From assembly GCA_021209875.1 (NCBI GenBank), contig JAGYVD010000002.1:2046001-2110000 (forward strand): a DNA stretch of 64,000 bases. Reading direction: 5' to 3'. Source of the stretch: Rosellinia necatrix. Its lineage: Eukaryota > Ascomycota > Sordariomycetes > Xylariales > Xylariaceae. A program made the translations under genes and the position numbers. Numbering within the stretch: position 1 is the first letter of the stretch; each line of letters opens with the position of its first letter. The notes below the pieces were generated by a model. That model had not been told where the DNA came from and made no database searches. It saw nothing but the letters and a program-made list of their open reading frames with translations. Of the stretch, positions 55,901 through 64,000 are shown one piece after another.

Positions 55901-58705
55901 AAATTCATACTCGACATTGTAGAGGAGCAGACAAAAGCGAAGCAAAACAATAAAGCCAAAGCGCCCTCGCCTACTACTAACGCCAAAAATGATCACCAAG
56001 TCAACGATACCAGCGACGACATAGAATATCGAATTAAGCAAATCCTAAAAGATGGACGAAAATATGTCAACGCTGAGAAGCCCAGCGCCTCCGAAGGCAC
56101 CGTCAATACAAACATGGAAGACATCACTAGCGGTATCGCCGAGGATTTCGCCCCTCAAAACAGCTTCCACGTTCGCCTTATTGCGCCCCAAATTCAGCTT
56201 CAGAGTGATAAAAACAAAAAGCATGTTATTCTAGTAACGGCCAAGGGCATGGAACTCAAGGTTGCTGAGGTCATGGAGAAGGCTAGGCTATCTGACCCCG
56301 TCAGCGGCCTAGTTCAACGGCGGTTCCTACTTCACATGGACAGCGCACAATTCTTCGTCACCCATCAAAAATGGTTCTTGGATCAGATTCTCTCAAAATA
56401 TTCCGGAAACAGATACGGAACGCCATCCGGTTCGTCATGGCCACCGTGGGTTCCTATGGAGGTGATGTTTGATTTTCAATCAGACCCCTTCGGTTTCAAA
56501 CGCATCGTACAAAAGACTTCAGCCATATTAAGATACGACAAATTCAATACGCTTCGATTGAAGTACAATGACGAAGTCAACAACATTGAGGGCAACACCC
56601 CATCGTCAGACGGCTTAGAAAGCAGAATGGATAATCTCTGCGTCGAGTTTCCTCAAGCTCGAGCCATATGCAACTCCTCTCAGTACTATGCCATGTACGT
56701 TATCGTACTCGATCTACTCCTATATAGCGAGCCCTTAGAGAAGACTAGGAGTGAGCGATTAGAGAAAATCATGTTAGCCTCGGACTTCAGTGACCTCCGC
56801 GGGACCCCTGAAATGGTTACCAAGCTACAGGAACGTATTCGAAATCTTGAGGAGATCAAGAGCCGCTTTCAGATTCACTCGAAACACCTGGATAGAAAGG
56901 GCTGGGAGGACCGACTAGTATTAGAACGAGACCTTGCAGCCAACGAAGATGAATTATTCTTCATGATGAAAGCCATCACATCGTCGCAAAGAAAATTTGA
57001 TAGCTCTCTACAAAGCAATGCTCTGTTGAAATGGACTATCTCTGCCCGGGAGATTGTTTGGCATCTCATCCAGGACAATCACGAACCTTTAGTCGAACTT
57101 CAGCTAAAAGATGTCGAATATGACCGAACGGATAATTCAGACGGCTCACACATCAACTTGTTGCAGATCGGTAGAATTCTTGGTCTCAACTTGATGCCTA
57201 ATGCGATTTATCCTGAAATGATTGGCACCTACGTCGAAGATGAGAAAGGTCGACCAACAGACATGAAAGACACTCACATGATTCGCGTGTATTTCCACAT
57301 GTTAGAGGCGATTGCTGGTATTCCCGTGATGGACCACTTCGAGGTCAACTTATTCCCGATGAAGATACAACTGGAACGAGAAGTAGGCAAAAGGTTATTC
57401 CAATACATTTTTCCAGAAGTGGAAGACATCCAAGCCGCTAAGAGCAGCAATTTGTCTGAACCGCCGTCCATCACCAGAACAGGTGATTCCAGAATTGTCA
57501 TGGACGCCCTGATCGACGACTCCATGTCAGGATCCGGGAGATACAGCTCAGCCGCTTCCGATAAGGAGCTACCCTTCAACACGCGAGCCGGCTCATTGGA
57601 ACTCCGGCTTCGTCCTACCCTAACCCTTGACTCACGCACACCTCATGATGACGACGATTCGAAAACCAAGGCTGTCAGCATACACTCAGGAGAGGGAACA
57701 CATATGTTTCGACTATTCGGCGCCAAACCAGTGAATAAAAAGCCTTCATATGAATCCCTCAGGGTAAGTAACATACCAAAACCCGGGATTGGACGGTCTT
57801 CTACTGCAGCCTCTATCAACAGTGAGAGCAAGAGGGGGGGGCGCTTTGCGCTTGCTCGGAAAACGGGCAACTCAGAGGTAGAGCCTTCGGATGATCTATC
57901 TAAGATGATAACGCGAGCCTCGAGTTACATGACTTTTGCCTACATCAAAATGCCCTCTGTTGTTCTATGCCTTAGTTATAAAGGCAAGGGTGAGCGCAAT
58001 ATCGAGGACGTACATGACTTCGTCTTCAGGCTTCCTGCTATTGAATATCGCAACAAAACGTGGTCCAATCTTGACTTGGCGATGAACCTTAAGAATCACG
58101 TCATTAAGGCACTTATTTCGCACACCGGTGCGATCATCAGCAACAAGTTTAGTAGTCACCGGCCTCGGCCAACCACGGCCCAACAAAGCAAGCTACGCGA
58201 GTTTGCCACCAGCAATGTCCTACTCGCTACCGCAATTCCCTCTAACGCTGCAGACAATAGCGATGATTCCTCAAGCCTCGTTCCCACGAGCCCGATTGAC
58301 TATTCTCGCTCTCCACCCAGGAGCATCAGGGATTCGCAATCAAGCAGCTCCGTCCTTCAACGATCAAACAGCAGAAGTTCCTCCGTTGCATCCTCAAACT
58401 CTTACAACCGGAACGGAAATGATCCCCGCAATGGCAATAGCACGCCCGGCTATTATAAGGGAGCGTCGGGAACTCGGGCAATGACGGGTCTAGGGATTGA
58501 CCTAGGAAGGCCGAAGTCGAGCAGTAGCAGCCACTATCTCGAACCAATACGGCCAAGCACTAGCGGGAGCATCATGAGTAATAACCGTGATAGACGGAAA
58601 TCTGCCGGCAGTGGCTTCCTGAGAGGCAAACTTAACGCCTTGACCAATCGCCTTAAGGATCGAGAAGGTAGCGAGTCGAGGTCACACGACCTTGAAGATG
58701 AATAG
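49910..58705 (+). CDS. FMP27: FMP27/BLTP2 (Hobbit) bridge-like lipid transfer protein
   Basis: A single open exon of 2931 residues. BLTP2/Hobbit proteins are rod-like tubes built of repeating beta-groove (RBG) units that carry phospholipids between the ER and the plasma membrane at contact sites. Evidence for the family: an N-terminal membrane anchor at about residues 5-33 (FLFGIFVVLYLSSFVLFAIL) followed by the first RBG segment; the GFWDK signature at 1389-1393 (VGFWDKIRLNFHSRVRVAW); and the WPPW signature at 2177-2180 in SSWPPWVPMEVMFDFQSDP. Predicted coiled segments lie near 1835-1925 and 2270-2370. The last ~330 residues are Ser-rich and basic, a probable disordered membrane-contact tail ending in a charged helix (LRDGE-like, KLNALTNRLKDREGSES). 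The start at 49910 gives the anchor at once, so it is preferred. The length is usual for filamentous fungi. Yeast Fmp27 was first named from a mitochondrial proteome, but the current view is ER-plasma membrane contact. Confidence 0.95.
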   Translation: MALLDPTFLFGIFVVLYLSSFVLFAILRIITGISIQRVGYFSLRRLAYTPRDGVKLEIRGLGLHLHRPTFSQPTWLSIVVSELVVTLDIKELEGQKPSVSAASENESDGSQNEGGGHLKAPPEISLPRRATFDAARSATWKQLTKVKERVKKLHRNVRWIRMVDVVATDSTVHVVDVGKVQFGSFTIALDTRRRLVDRARFFFQSKAEKRLQKQPAEWIVTLKSILFTAKGGEAIEVLDSATLNVHGFLYDNMDGLRDATIALKLGRVHVPYDDVRVCAERSKRLRRRQASTHKHGGSVRVTMDNIIREIDEPGSTDSDLMQTVSDSKEFVSSILRGIKEVQFAVSFVSLTKKVHTIRSTGLPLLLNASMKEVGIDLHRLDPKSPAHRMYFPSNAIAHEALAAALSISVGLDDGHGKPERIAYVPMATTTVKTTLPSKTVELSEVRSAEERNANILFANSVVTSPCVDLDPKRLPILLALLRPKPKAPKVHSQHRHQLISRLLPKANIKFSMHEPVLRIALPPVQKTDDPDDFDLIISSISSISLDLESFHSAVEDVHYSLASSLRVQTHHLYYRTSQGSRFDLVDTDSFDLKVRLSAAPDVHVVANGHLQTFAIRMTRPEITKGIRQIIRQLKLKVEPDKRSVSKTPRSRNILRALPQWFLHFSVQVDDFSAEITGVDDDFPGTTRGVVLQVDTWSAEYRAQRMDHVRQRPTSRRRAASRSLVPDPEILSSISTPSSPRKKLQHEGDGRRVAIHVRGLEAFVIEAPEKWEVEPFIHMPRFEVAFSTHSDAHSPILHVHSHLRTLVIQYSLFRHYSVGVAIMVLRRAFAKDAQRSTPSSPQACQTPTALLSPESPWSGSTDTFPKTPKELMTIGFKAALIQIKAEMPADPPLMVQIYAMEAGRQRWLAPYFASKLIRVYAGAPRMLGVWARIASIKSFRLDYRESRKKTPNGTIQDDKMADAVAEAIRLAVPHELIINKISDNLINVFKASQQLHHRFNTGTNEYILDKAPEKPKNVPKVSLRVRNLMFELEDGAFEWKLGMIYRAGRVEQQQRIAREDAFRVKVKKISQDQEMKKDPTRFRNRSAMTRGRDTNASPWGRSKSEDRLTQPNRDQRSRSEAPRARNPRYDPEDIRDMSGNAHITIQEARTRLDEHNAQSWKKRIDRCFLKARQGTQELRSSFWGSDHVPDDLEDTERILEVPQRPALMATIIHELHVLIDKPSFPLQKLPDFLHKVGKGMPKDMQYSLLVPMNIQITMSEAKVTLRDYPLPLLHVPALRPGQSSKLPALSLKTDFVIAEEYRGNDASRRIRVQITPPSSLEPGMPNGSFAIAVRRTIGPVKSYSDMYVDLNTANPTRITWGPSYQPAIQDMMMVIESFTKPQLDPSERVGFWDKIRLNFHSRVRVAWREGGDVHLALKGSRDPYAVVGNGAGFLMCWRNNVKWNIHTEDDPKKFMTVDSGEYVLAVPDFSHHAREETRSVHENDSLASDPNDMAGIAFKKVIMKLSGNVQWMAGLVFERANVNGERDFNFKPHYDVILKAPMYAKSHDKDVPYDAFRGFRSQHIHLSIAVRAPVDRDWASSGLQPPTRSYNTVHLTPRFFTHFFAWWSLFGGPMSLPIRQGSLWPGREKNSKKFGRHLGTIKYNLLLAPLFLSHIYKHKDAENYSENDVSATGIKVRFDSFMLDIHQRREEFNTRDVGTKTTKTNSRTTGMKIHAAQLDLLSADVRAVSASIRGTTAEAVKRNSLSTLFTQQDLDDAADLSNFTIPDHDYSWIDMDDFVELDWILPSEPNPETKILPLAYSPRVTYFRQTDIGGIIDGDPDRTSPFGNEPTHFCIMSQDDDPRRVQSRLIQSRLDQLDTQITNNIRNVSDAESRMGNDPDVRAVYESLNRHTSVLRDKRSFMESMLHQMAYKITTSEQQNVSQDDAIPDQLSEMSINTGEGRIKVPSGAEFASDFKNRFVVHNMQLKWNNLLRNIILRYSHQVSQRRGFVYYLSRPAVKFILDIVEEQTKAKQNNKAKAPSPTTNAKNDHQVNDTSDDIEYRIKQILKDGRKYVNAEKPSASEGTVNTNMEDITSGIAEDFAPQNSFHVRLIAPQIQLQSDKNKKHVILVTAKGMELKVAEVMEKARLSDPVSGLVQRRFLLHMDSAQFFVTHQKWFLDQILSKYSGNRYGTPSGSSWPPWVPMEVMFDFQSDPFGFKRIVQKTSAILRYDKFNTLRLKYNDEVNNIEGNTPSSDGLESRMDNLCVEFPQARAICNSSQYYAMYVIVLDLLLYSEPLEKTRSERLEKIMLASDFSDLRGTPEMVTKLQERIRNLEEIKSRFQIHSKHLDRKGWEDRLVLERDLAANEDELFFMMKAITSSQRKFDSSLQSNALLKWTISAREIVWHLIQDNHEPLVELQLKDVEYDRTDNSDGSHINLLQIGRILGLNLMPNAIYPEMIGTYVEDEKGRPTDMKDTHMIRVYFHMLEAIAGIPVMDHFEVNLFPMKIQLEREVGKRLFQYIFPEVEDIQAAKSSNLSEPPSITRTGDSRIVMDALIDDSMSGSGRYSSAASDKELPFNTRAGSLELRLRPTLTLDSRTPHDDDDSKTKAVSIHSGEGTHMFRLFGAKPVNKKPSYESLRVSNIPKPGIGRSSTAASINSESKRGGRFALARKTGNSEVEPSDDLSKMITRASSYMTFAYIKMPSVVLCLSYKGKGERNIEDVHDFVFRLPAIEYRNKTWSNLDLAMNLKNHVIKALISHTGAIISNKFSSHRPRPTTAQQSKLREFATSNVLLATAIPSNAADNSDDSSSLVPTSPIDYSRSPPRSIRDSQSSSSVLQRSNSRSSSVASSNSYNRNGNDPRNGNSTPGYYKGASGTRAMTGLGIDLGRPKSSSSSHYLEPIRPSTSGSIMSNNRDRRKSAGSGFLRGKLNALTNRLKDREGSESRSHDLEDE

Positions 58706-60157
58706 TTCTGGCCCAGTTCATTTCATCGCACTGGCCAAGTGCGACGCGCCATTTAACTCAGGGATACCCATTGGCTGGTCTTTTACAAGACAATATTCCT
58801 ATATGCACGGAATAAACGGCGACATATCTACGCAAGCCGGATAAACTTGCCGGATAAACTCACAGGGTTTGCTTTGACTTCAGTGTATAATCATTTGTAT
58901 GCATGGCACTGGGGTACACAGGAGCGGTCAAGGCGGTTGGCTACAATCGTTGGTTTTTCCCTTGCGTTGTTATCATTCTTTACATCCAGTCGCCATACTC
59001 ATCCACTGGTGTCTGCTACCCACTTCCTGTGCTTTGACTTTTCTTTACATAATTCAGGATCTAGAGCAGCGTGTTGCATCGGCATAGATTACGGCGTGGG
59101 AATCGCCTAGAGAGCGCGCCCGGGAATACCGGAAGTGCCCCACCAGTATAATGCCCTCGTCAGCGTACCACATGGGGCATTGTTTTCCTGCATATATCGG
59201 CGGTGAGAAGGCATGTGCCAGGGCGAATGGCGTATAGGGGAGCATGGATATACTGTACATGAAGAGCGTGAAGCTTGTATTTAGCCCAGGAAGTAATTTT
59301 CGAGCGAAGCCAGACGTACCATCCGCCTAATTGAGGTTGAATATATAATAAAATTCTCAAAAGATTAGACTCCTTCATCGAAAACTGATATTGCCGATCA
59401 TTAACTAGATCATGTAGCATGTGCCTAGAAACAAGCCATTAAAACTGAGCTTGGTTCAAGCTCTTAGAGGATAAGATGAGCTCCCCATCAAGTATCGAAA
59501 TCCCCAAGGTGATGAGCGCAGATCCACCCCAGCAATGCTTTGCCAACAAGTTAGACCATGCAGTCATTTATGTGAAGTAGCTTAACGGTCAGCTAAGTCC
59601 ACACATCGTTTCAATGCTCGGGGGCGGATAACAGGGCAACACCCACCAAGAGCATCCTCTCTATCGCAGGGCCATTCTACATATGGCTATATCGAAACTC
59701 ATTTTCATATCGCAGTCCTATTTTTGGCATCCGTTTTGAATTTATCAAACTAACCCGTCGTCCTACGAGAAATAAATGCCATTTCTGGACACCCGCGCCC
59801 CAGTTAATAGAGGGTTTTTGTCGCAATAGCGAGCAACAGCTAGAATACAATTAATCATGCCTGCCGTCGGCTGCTAGGCTGTGCAGAAGCGACGTATACC
59901 GCAACGCATACCGCAACGCATACCTCCTTCGCACGTGCTTATTCATGGCTAGGCCGTCGTTGTTTTTCCAGGACGGTCGACTCGGCCCGGATGTATATAT
60001 CTTCGCTAAGGTACCCGCATCGGCGGGGTGCGAATAGTGCCAACGCCTCAGGCGCCCAACCGTTTGCTGGTTCTGACCGGTCTGTGATCCGCCCTCTTGC
60101 TCGTGGGGATTTTGACCCGAGCGCGGTTTTAGTGTGATACGGCACATTGCCCTAGCT
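58706..60157. other. Intergenic region between FMP27 and VPS22 (convergent 3' ends)
   Basis: 1.45 kb with no recognisable gene. A direct 12-bp duplication (ATACCGCAACGC) lies at 59896-59919. The small frames are of unlikely composition. Confidence 0.5.
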
Positions 60158-60534
60158 TCATCCACCCGCACCAGTCTCGTCGGAAGAATCTATAATAATA
60201 AAGCCCGGGCTCCAGTATTCCCATTCGGGAGCCTGCTTATCAACCCAGAGCATGCCCTCGCCGAGGAGATCTTCGACTGCGGTCTGCGCCCGAGCCCTCG
60301 TCCAGCGCAAATTGACCATCAGCATCGATACGCTTACATAGCCTAGGACCTGCGCCGCTTCTAGAACAGAGCTTTGGTCGGTGTTTAGTTCCTTGGGTAC
60401 GGATCGTATATACGGCTTATTACCAACTTTGATAACTGAGTAGCTCGACCCGAGGGGCTTCAGTGTGGCCACGGCCCGAAGTACATCATCTCTAAAAAGA
60501 GCATTAGCAAAGTTGCCCGTCTTAATTTCGTCTT

Positions 60535-60577
<43 letters not shown>

Positions 60578-61149
60578 ATATATCTATCTATCTCTCTAGT
60601 GAAATATGTTCATTTAACGGGACGGAGAAGGAATTTTGATAGAAAGTGCACGTACTCGGTAATCTCGGGGGCGCCCTCCATGCGGCCCTTCATGAGCCTG
60701 TCCCTGAGCTCGCGGACGCCGAGAAGGCCGCCGTTCTCCTCACGGGTGGCGCCGCAGACCTCGACGACGCGCACGGCGAGCTCAAAATAGAAGTCGTTGA
60801 CGGTGCGGCCCAAGAGCTGGGCCCATATACTCCCGCCGCCGCCGCCGCCGCTGCCACCGCCACTACCGCCGGCCCCCCCGCTGCTACTGCTGCTGTTGTT
60901 CGAGGAGGCGAGGGGGTCGACGCCGATGGCGGCGCACATGCGCGCGAACTGGGCGCGGAAGGACGGGTTCGACCGGATGTCCCGGGCGTGCGTCTGCGCG
61001 AACTGCTGCAACAGCGACCGGAACACGGCCAGCTGGGTCTCGAGCGCCTGCGCGTTGGTGCTCCGGAGCGAGCTCCCGTGCGACGCGAACTGCGCCGACG
61101 TCAGACGTGAGCGGTCGAACGCCGCGAGCCCGACGCCCTTTCGTGACAT
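60158..61149 (-). CDS. VPS22: ESCRT-II subunit VPS22 (SNF8/EAP30)
   Basis: VPS22 is a core subunit of ESCRT-II, which sorts ubiquitinated cargo into multivesicular endosomes. Exons 61149-60656 and 60491-60158 (intron 164 nt, donor GTACGT, acceptor TTTTTAG, phase 2) give 275 residues. Joining them restores GAPEITEDDVLRAVATLKPLG. The N-terminus MSRKGVGLAAFDRSRLTS is the family start, followed by helices (ALETQLAVFRSLLQQFAQTH), the MCAAIGVDPLAS motif, and the winged-helix part with VNDFYFELAVRVVEVCGATREENGGL and the C-terminal LNTDQSSVLEAAQVLGYVSVS. Residues 82-107 are a Ser/Gly-rich insertion between the DPL motif and the first winged helix, a linker where the family is usually short and structured. 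The intron contains a TC/TATC microsatellite. It is divergent from the uS9 gene. Confidence 0.95.
60539..60598. repeat. (TC)n(TATC)n microsatellite in the VPS22 intron
   Basis: About 13 TC units, then TATC/TATA units, then TCTCTC, entirely within the VPS22 intron (60492-60655). Read on the coding strand it is GA/GATA, so it does not form the polypyrimidine tract. Confidence 0.92.
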
Positions 61150-61960
61150 GATTCCCTAGTCTTTGGGATTAATGGGACTTAGGGTGTATATGATGATGAT
61201 GTATACGTATATCTACTGGGATGTCCTCGGGATGTCCTCGGGATGTACTCGGGACGTCCTCGGGATGGGGTGAAACACCCGCCCTCCGTCGCCCTTTCGA
61301 GAGATGGTGGGAGTGGGAGGAGTGAGAGGAGTGAGCTCTTCGATGTCTGGGCGTGCCTACTTCTACTTCCCTCACATCTAGGTAAGGACCAAGGTTCATA
61401 ATCCGGGCACTGTGTTGCTCAATAGGTAGGTACGGGGGAGATGCAGACAGAAAGTTTGTCTTCTTAACCACTTATATGTAAATTGTCAGAAGTATCAGAA
61501 GTCACGACCGCAAGTTACAACCACAAACCACGACCGCTCCTGAGCGGGAAGAAGCATAGATAGATGGATGAAATATGAAATGGAACCCCCTCAATTTATC
61601 CCCACTCCTGACGTCCTGGTAATAATTCCAATTGTAACTATCGGGGTCGGCATATCTCCGGCAAATTCGATACCCAATCAGACACCACCATTCATTATCT
61701 ACCTGAATAGATAGATTACCTAGAAAAGAAAGGGGACTTAGACACAGCCACATTTAACTTATCCCCAGCCACAGACTGCCGAGACTCTGGCAAAAAAGGT
61801 GCCCACACAGGAACGCACAAATCGCAACTCCACCACCACCCACCTCGAAAATTCCTGAAGCTGAAGTTCGCCCGCTGCGTTTCCACATTCGACAAGTCCA
61901 ATTTCGCTCTCAGTCCGCACATCACGACACCCTCGAGAGAGAGAGAGAGAAACCGCCAAC
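61150..61960. promoter_or_regulatory. Divergent promoter between VPS22 and RPS16
   Basis: 811 bp shared between an endosomal gene and a ribosomal protein gene. It contains an 11-bp minisatellite at 61218-61264 near VPS22 and a (GA)n tract at about 61935-61950 just before the RPS16 ATG (leader). The minus-strand frame at 61169-61471 is a translation of the minisatellite and is not called. Confidence 0.5.
61218..61264. repeat. 11-bp minisatellite GGGATGTCCTC, four units
   Basis: Four tandem units (two perfect, two with one change) plus a partial fifth, lying 70-115 bp upstream of the VPS22 ATG, probably in its leader or core promoter. Confidence 0.88.
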
Positions 61961-62903
61961 ATGGCCTCGGTTCAATCAGTTCGTACGTGTCCCTCCCTTC
62001 GATCCTCTCATTCGAGGCTGAGACGAGACGAGGAGATGAAAAAGTTGGGGATATTTGCTAACGAGGGCGCATCTGTATAGAGTGCTTCGGCGTACGACCT
62101 CTCCCTCCTCCTCCTCCCTCCCCATTTCCCCCAAAGCTCTCTCTCTATGAGCCGACCCGGCCGAGGACCAACTTGAGGAGGTCAATGCGATGGCAGAGGT
62201 GCTGACGAAATTGGCAATACAGAAGAAGAAGTCTGCGACAGCAGTTGCGGTACGGCCAACGAATCCCCCGGCTTTGCCGCACGACAGACAACAGACAACC
62301 ATACTGACACAGTGCAATGAATAGGCCTGCAAGGCTGGCTCTGGCCTCATCAAGGTCAACGGTACGCGCCACCTGCATCACCTGCATCACCTGCATCCTC
62401 TGCATCCTCTGCATCCCCCGCATCCACCCGCGAATTAATTGACCGTGTTTCTGATCCCACTCGGCCATTCCAGGAAAGCCCCTCAGCCTCGTCGAGCCCG
62501 CCGTCCTGCGCTTCAAAGTCTACGAGCCGCTACTCGTTATTGGCCTTGATAAGTTCGCCAATGTCGACATCCGGGTGCGCGTCACCGGTGGTGGTCAGAC
62601 CAGCCAAGTTTACGCCGTCCGCCAGGCCATCAGCAAGGTAATTGCGACTCGCCCGATGCGTCCGACGCCACCTGTCGACATGCAACCCGCCTGAACCACA
62701 TTAGAGCAACGCGAGCTAACGAACCCGTCCAGGCCCTGATCGCCTACTACCAGAAATACGTCGACGAGCACAGCAAGAACCTGCTCAAGCAGGCCCTCGT
62801 CCAGTACGACCGTACCCTCCTGGTCGCCGACAACCGACGATGTGAACCCAAGAAATTCGGTGGTCCGGGTGCCCGTGCCCGGTACCAGAAGTCTTACCGT
62901 TAA
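61961..62903 (+). CDS. RPS16: 40S ribosomal protein uS9 (RPS16)
   Basis: Structural protein of the small subunit head whose C-terminal tail reaches the P-site tRNA. Six exons, 61961-61982, 62082-62092, 62223-62249, 62325-62361, 62474-62637 and 62733-62903, give 143 residues, the family length. Joined they read [20 protein letters not shown], then [20 protein letters not shown], the uS9 signature [20 protein letters not shown], and the conserved end [14 protein letters not shown], whose terminal Arg contacts the P-site tRNA. Exon 2 has only 11 nt, and exons 1-4 together encode 32 residues. Donors of introns 1-4 are all GTACG; intron 5 has GTAAT. Intron 4 carries a 9-bp minisatellite (62370-62424). 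A multi-intron 5' part is common in ribosomal protein genes of this group and often used for expression control. Splice sites are chosen to rebuild the family sequence. Confidence 0.95.
62370..62424. repeat. 9-bp minisatellite in RPS16 intron 4
   Basis: About six units related to CACCTGCAT/CCTCTGCAT in tandem, near the donor of intron 4 (62362-62473). Confidence 0.88.
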
Positions 62904-64000
62904 AGCAAACGCGCCAAGCCACGTTTTACTTTGGCGGCTGTGGTTCTGGACGGGGAAGTAGATGGAGAAGACCGGGCCAGTCCTTTGGTACGGAGAAGCA
63001 CGGTATGCGGGCGATGGAGCACGTCCATCCACGCAGGGCTGGTTTTTGTCTTCCTTGTCTCTCTAGGTTCTTCGCGAGCTCGGAACGGTGGCGACAGTCG
63101 GACTGCGGGGGGAGTTATAAAAGGAAATCCGGCAAGGCTATTGATCCCAAATGCCTTTGCTATGGTCATTGCATTTACATGGCAGGGAATTTCTGTCTGG
63201 TTGTAAAGGGATTAGGCGAATGAAACGACACGAATTCTGAACAAAAAAAAAAAAAAAAAACGCTGCAACGCATTATGCAGCGCCTAACTTGAATCAGATA
63301 CACTCACGGGTTGGTACAAATACTTGGGCCACGGAACCCCAAAGAGGTTTGTTTCTTTGAGTGACTTCCATCGCACAACCACGTAGCTCAGCCATTACGA
63401 TTGCTTCATATGCCGGTGATTCAACCACAGCCCAACGATGCCATTTTTCTATGACACCAACATGCAGGTGAAGTGGATAGCTTCGGTTTACATGCAGATA
63501 TCCCAAATAGACTCTGGTAGCTCTGTTATTATATTTGATATATCTGATGCTACTTTTACTTACAAGTCACACTCACTCATTCACTACGAACAAATGAGAG
63601 TTGACCTACTTACCTATAAAATAAAATAAAATTAACTAGTTATAACTGCTTAATAAGTAAAAAGACTTAAAAAAAAAAAAACAATTGGTCTCCGGTTGCT
63701 TCAGATCTTCTCTTCGTTTCAGCCCATAATTAGCGGTGACATGAATATCTTGCCCACAAGCCTGTATTTTTTTTCTCCCCCCTTTTGTTTCCGTCTCGTA
63801 TTTTCGAATCAACATCAGCCCCACGGGAGGTGGGTGCCTAGTTGCATGTCCATGCTCAACTCTGTGAATCGGTATTCGTACGCGGTGACGTGTATTCAGC
63901 ATCACTAGAAAGCACAACCCATTTCATCACAAGTGCTACGTCCTTATCGGATTGATTCATATGGCGATCAAATGGAAAAGAAAAAGCACGGCTTGTTTTC
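62904..64000. other. 3' flank of RPS16 to the window end
   Basis: 1.1 kb without a recognisable gene. It has an A18 run at 63243-63260 and further A- and T-runs near 63669-63680 and 63768-63774. The frames at 62900-63206 have no family features. The next gene is presumably beyond the window. Confidence 0.5.

Noticed and set aside
57764..57822. Perfect donor GTAAGT inside the FMP27 frame with nearby CAG acceptors
   Set aside because: Removal to either acceptor (57809 or 57822) deletes 46 or 59 nt and breaks the frame, while the unspliced frame stays open for 940 more nucleotides.
61983..62732. Possible intronic snoRNA in the RPS16 introns
   Set aside because: No intron shows a C box (RTGATGA) and D box (CTGA) in the right order and spacing.

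Overview
The window is nuclear DNA of a filamentous ascomycete (Pezizomycotina, most likely a Sordariomycete; order not decidable by eye). The evidence is dense protein-coding genes with short introns (48-164 nt) carrying GTANGT-type donors and CTAAC/CTAAT-like branch sites, a fungal gene set (SWI/SNF ATPase, RRP5, FMP27, NIPA transporter, VPS22, uS9), and TACCTA/TAGGTA-rich intergenic sequence. There are no operons, phage, CRISPR or bacterial signals.

Layout. 1-3.2 kb: a head-to-head pair of probable mitochondrial acyl-CoA metabolism genes, an acyl-CoA dehydrogenase (minus strand, cut by the window edge) and a class III CoA-transferase (plus), sharing an 0.9-kb promoter with two CCTCGG elements and a 9-bp minisatellite. 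3.2-6.8 kb: gene-poor. 6.8-11.2 kb: a three-exon SWI/SNF-type ATPase (minus). 12.8-14.5 kb: a WDR70-type WD40 protein (minus). 15.7-17.9 kb: a NIPA-like Mg2+ transporter (plus, one intron). 20.2-21.2 kb: a small bHLH factor with an SREBP-type basic region (minus) and a short uORF. 21.3-35.8 kb: a 14.5-kb stretch without a recognisable gene, rich in simple repeats and, between 29.5 and 34.1 kb, in a recurring octamer GTAGTGTA. 35.8-38.2 kb: a Ser-rich protein with a CRIB-like motif (plus). 39.4-44.8 kb: RRP5 (minus, 3 exons). 45.4-48.1 kb: a YML020W-like alpha/beta-hydrolase (plus, 4 exons). 49.9-58.7 kb: FMP27/BLTP2, a 2931-residue bridge-like lipid transfer protein in a single exon (plus). 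60.2-61.1 kb: ESCRT-II subunit VPS22/SNF8 (minus, 2 exons). 62.0-62.9 kb: 40S ribosomal protein uS9/RPS16 (plus, 6 exons including an 11-nt microexon).

Most genes are housekeeping and functionally unrelated. The only pair that plausibly works together is the acyl-CoA dehydrogenase and CoA-transferase: both start with Arg-rich, acid-free presequences and they share a promoter, which fits a small mitochondrial acyl-CoA catabolic module. RRP5 and uS9 both belong to 40S biogenesis but are 17 kb apart. I found no convincing undescribed multi-gene system. The most unusual non-genic signal is the octamer-dense part of the gene-poor region, and the most unusual gene-level signals are the uS9 microexon, the uORFs and the anchor-less SREBP-type bHLH. 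Splice sites were placed by eye from reading frame, consensus and family knowledge; none is backed by transcript data.
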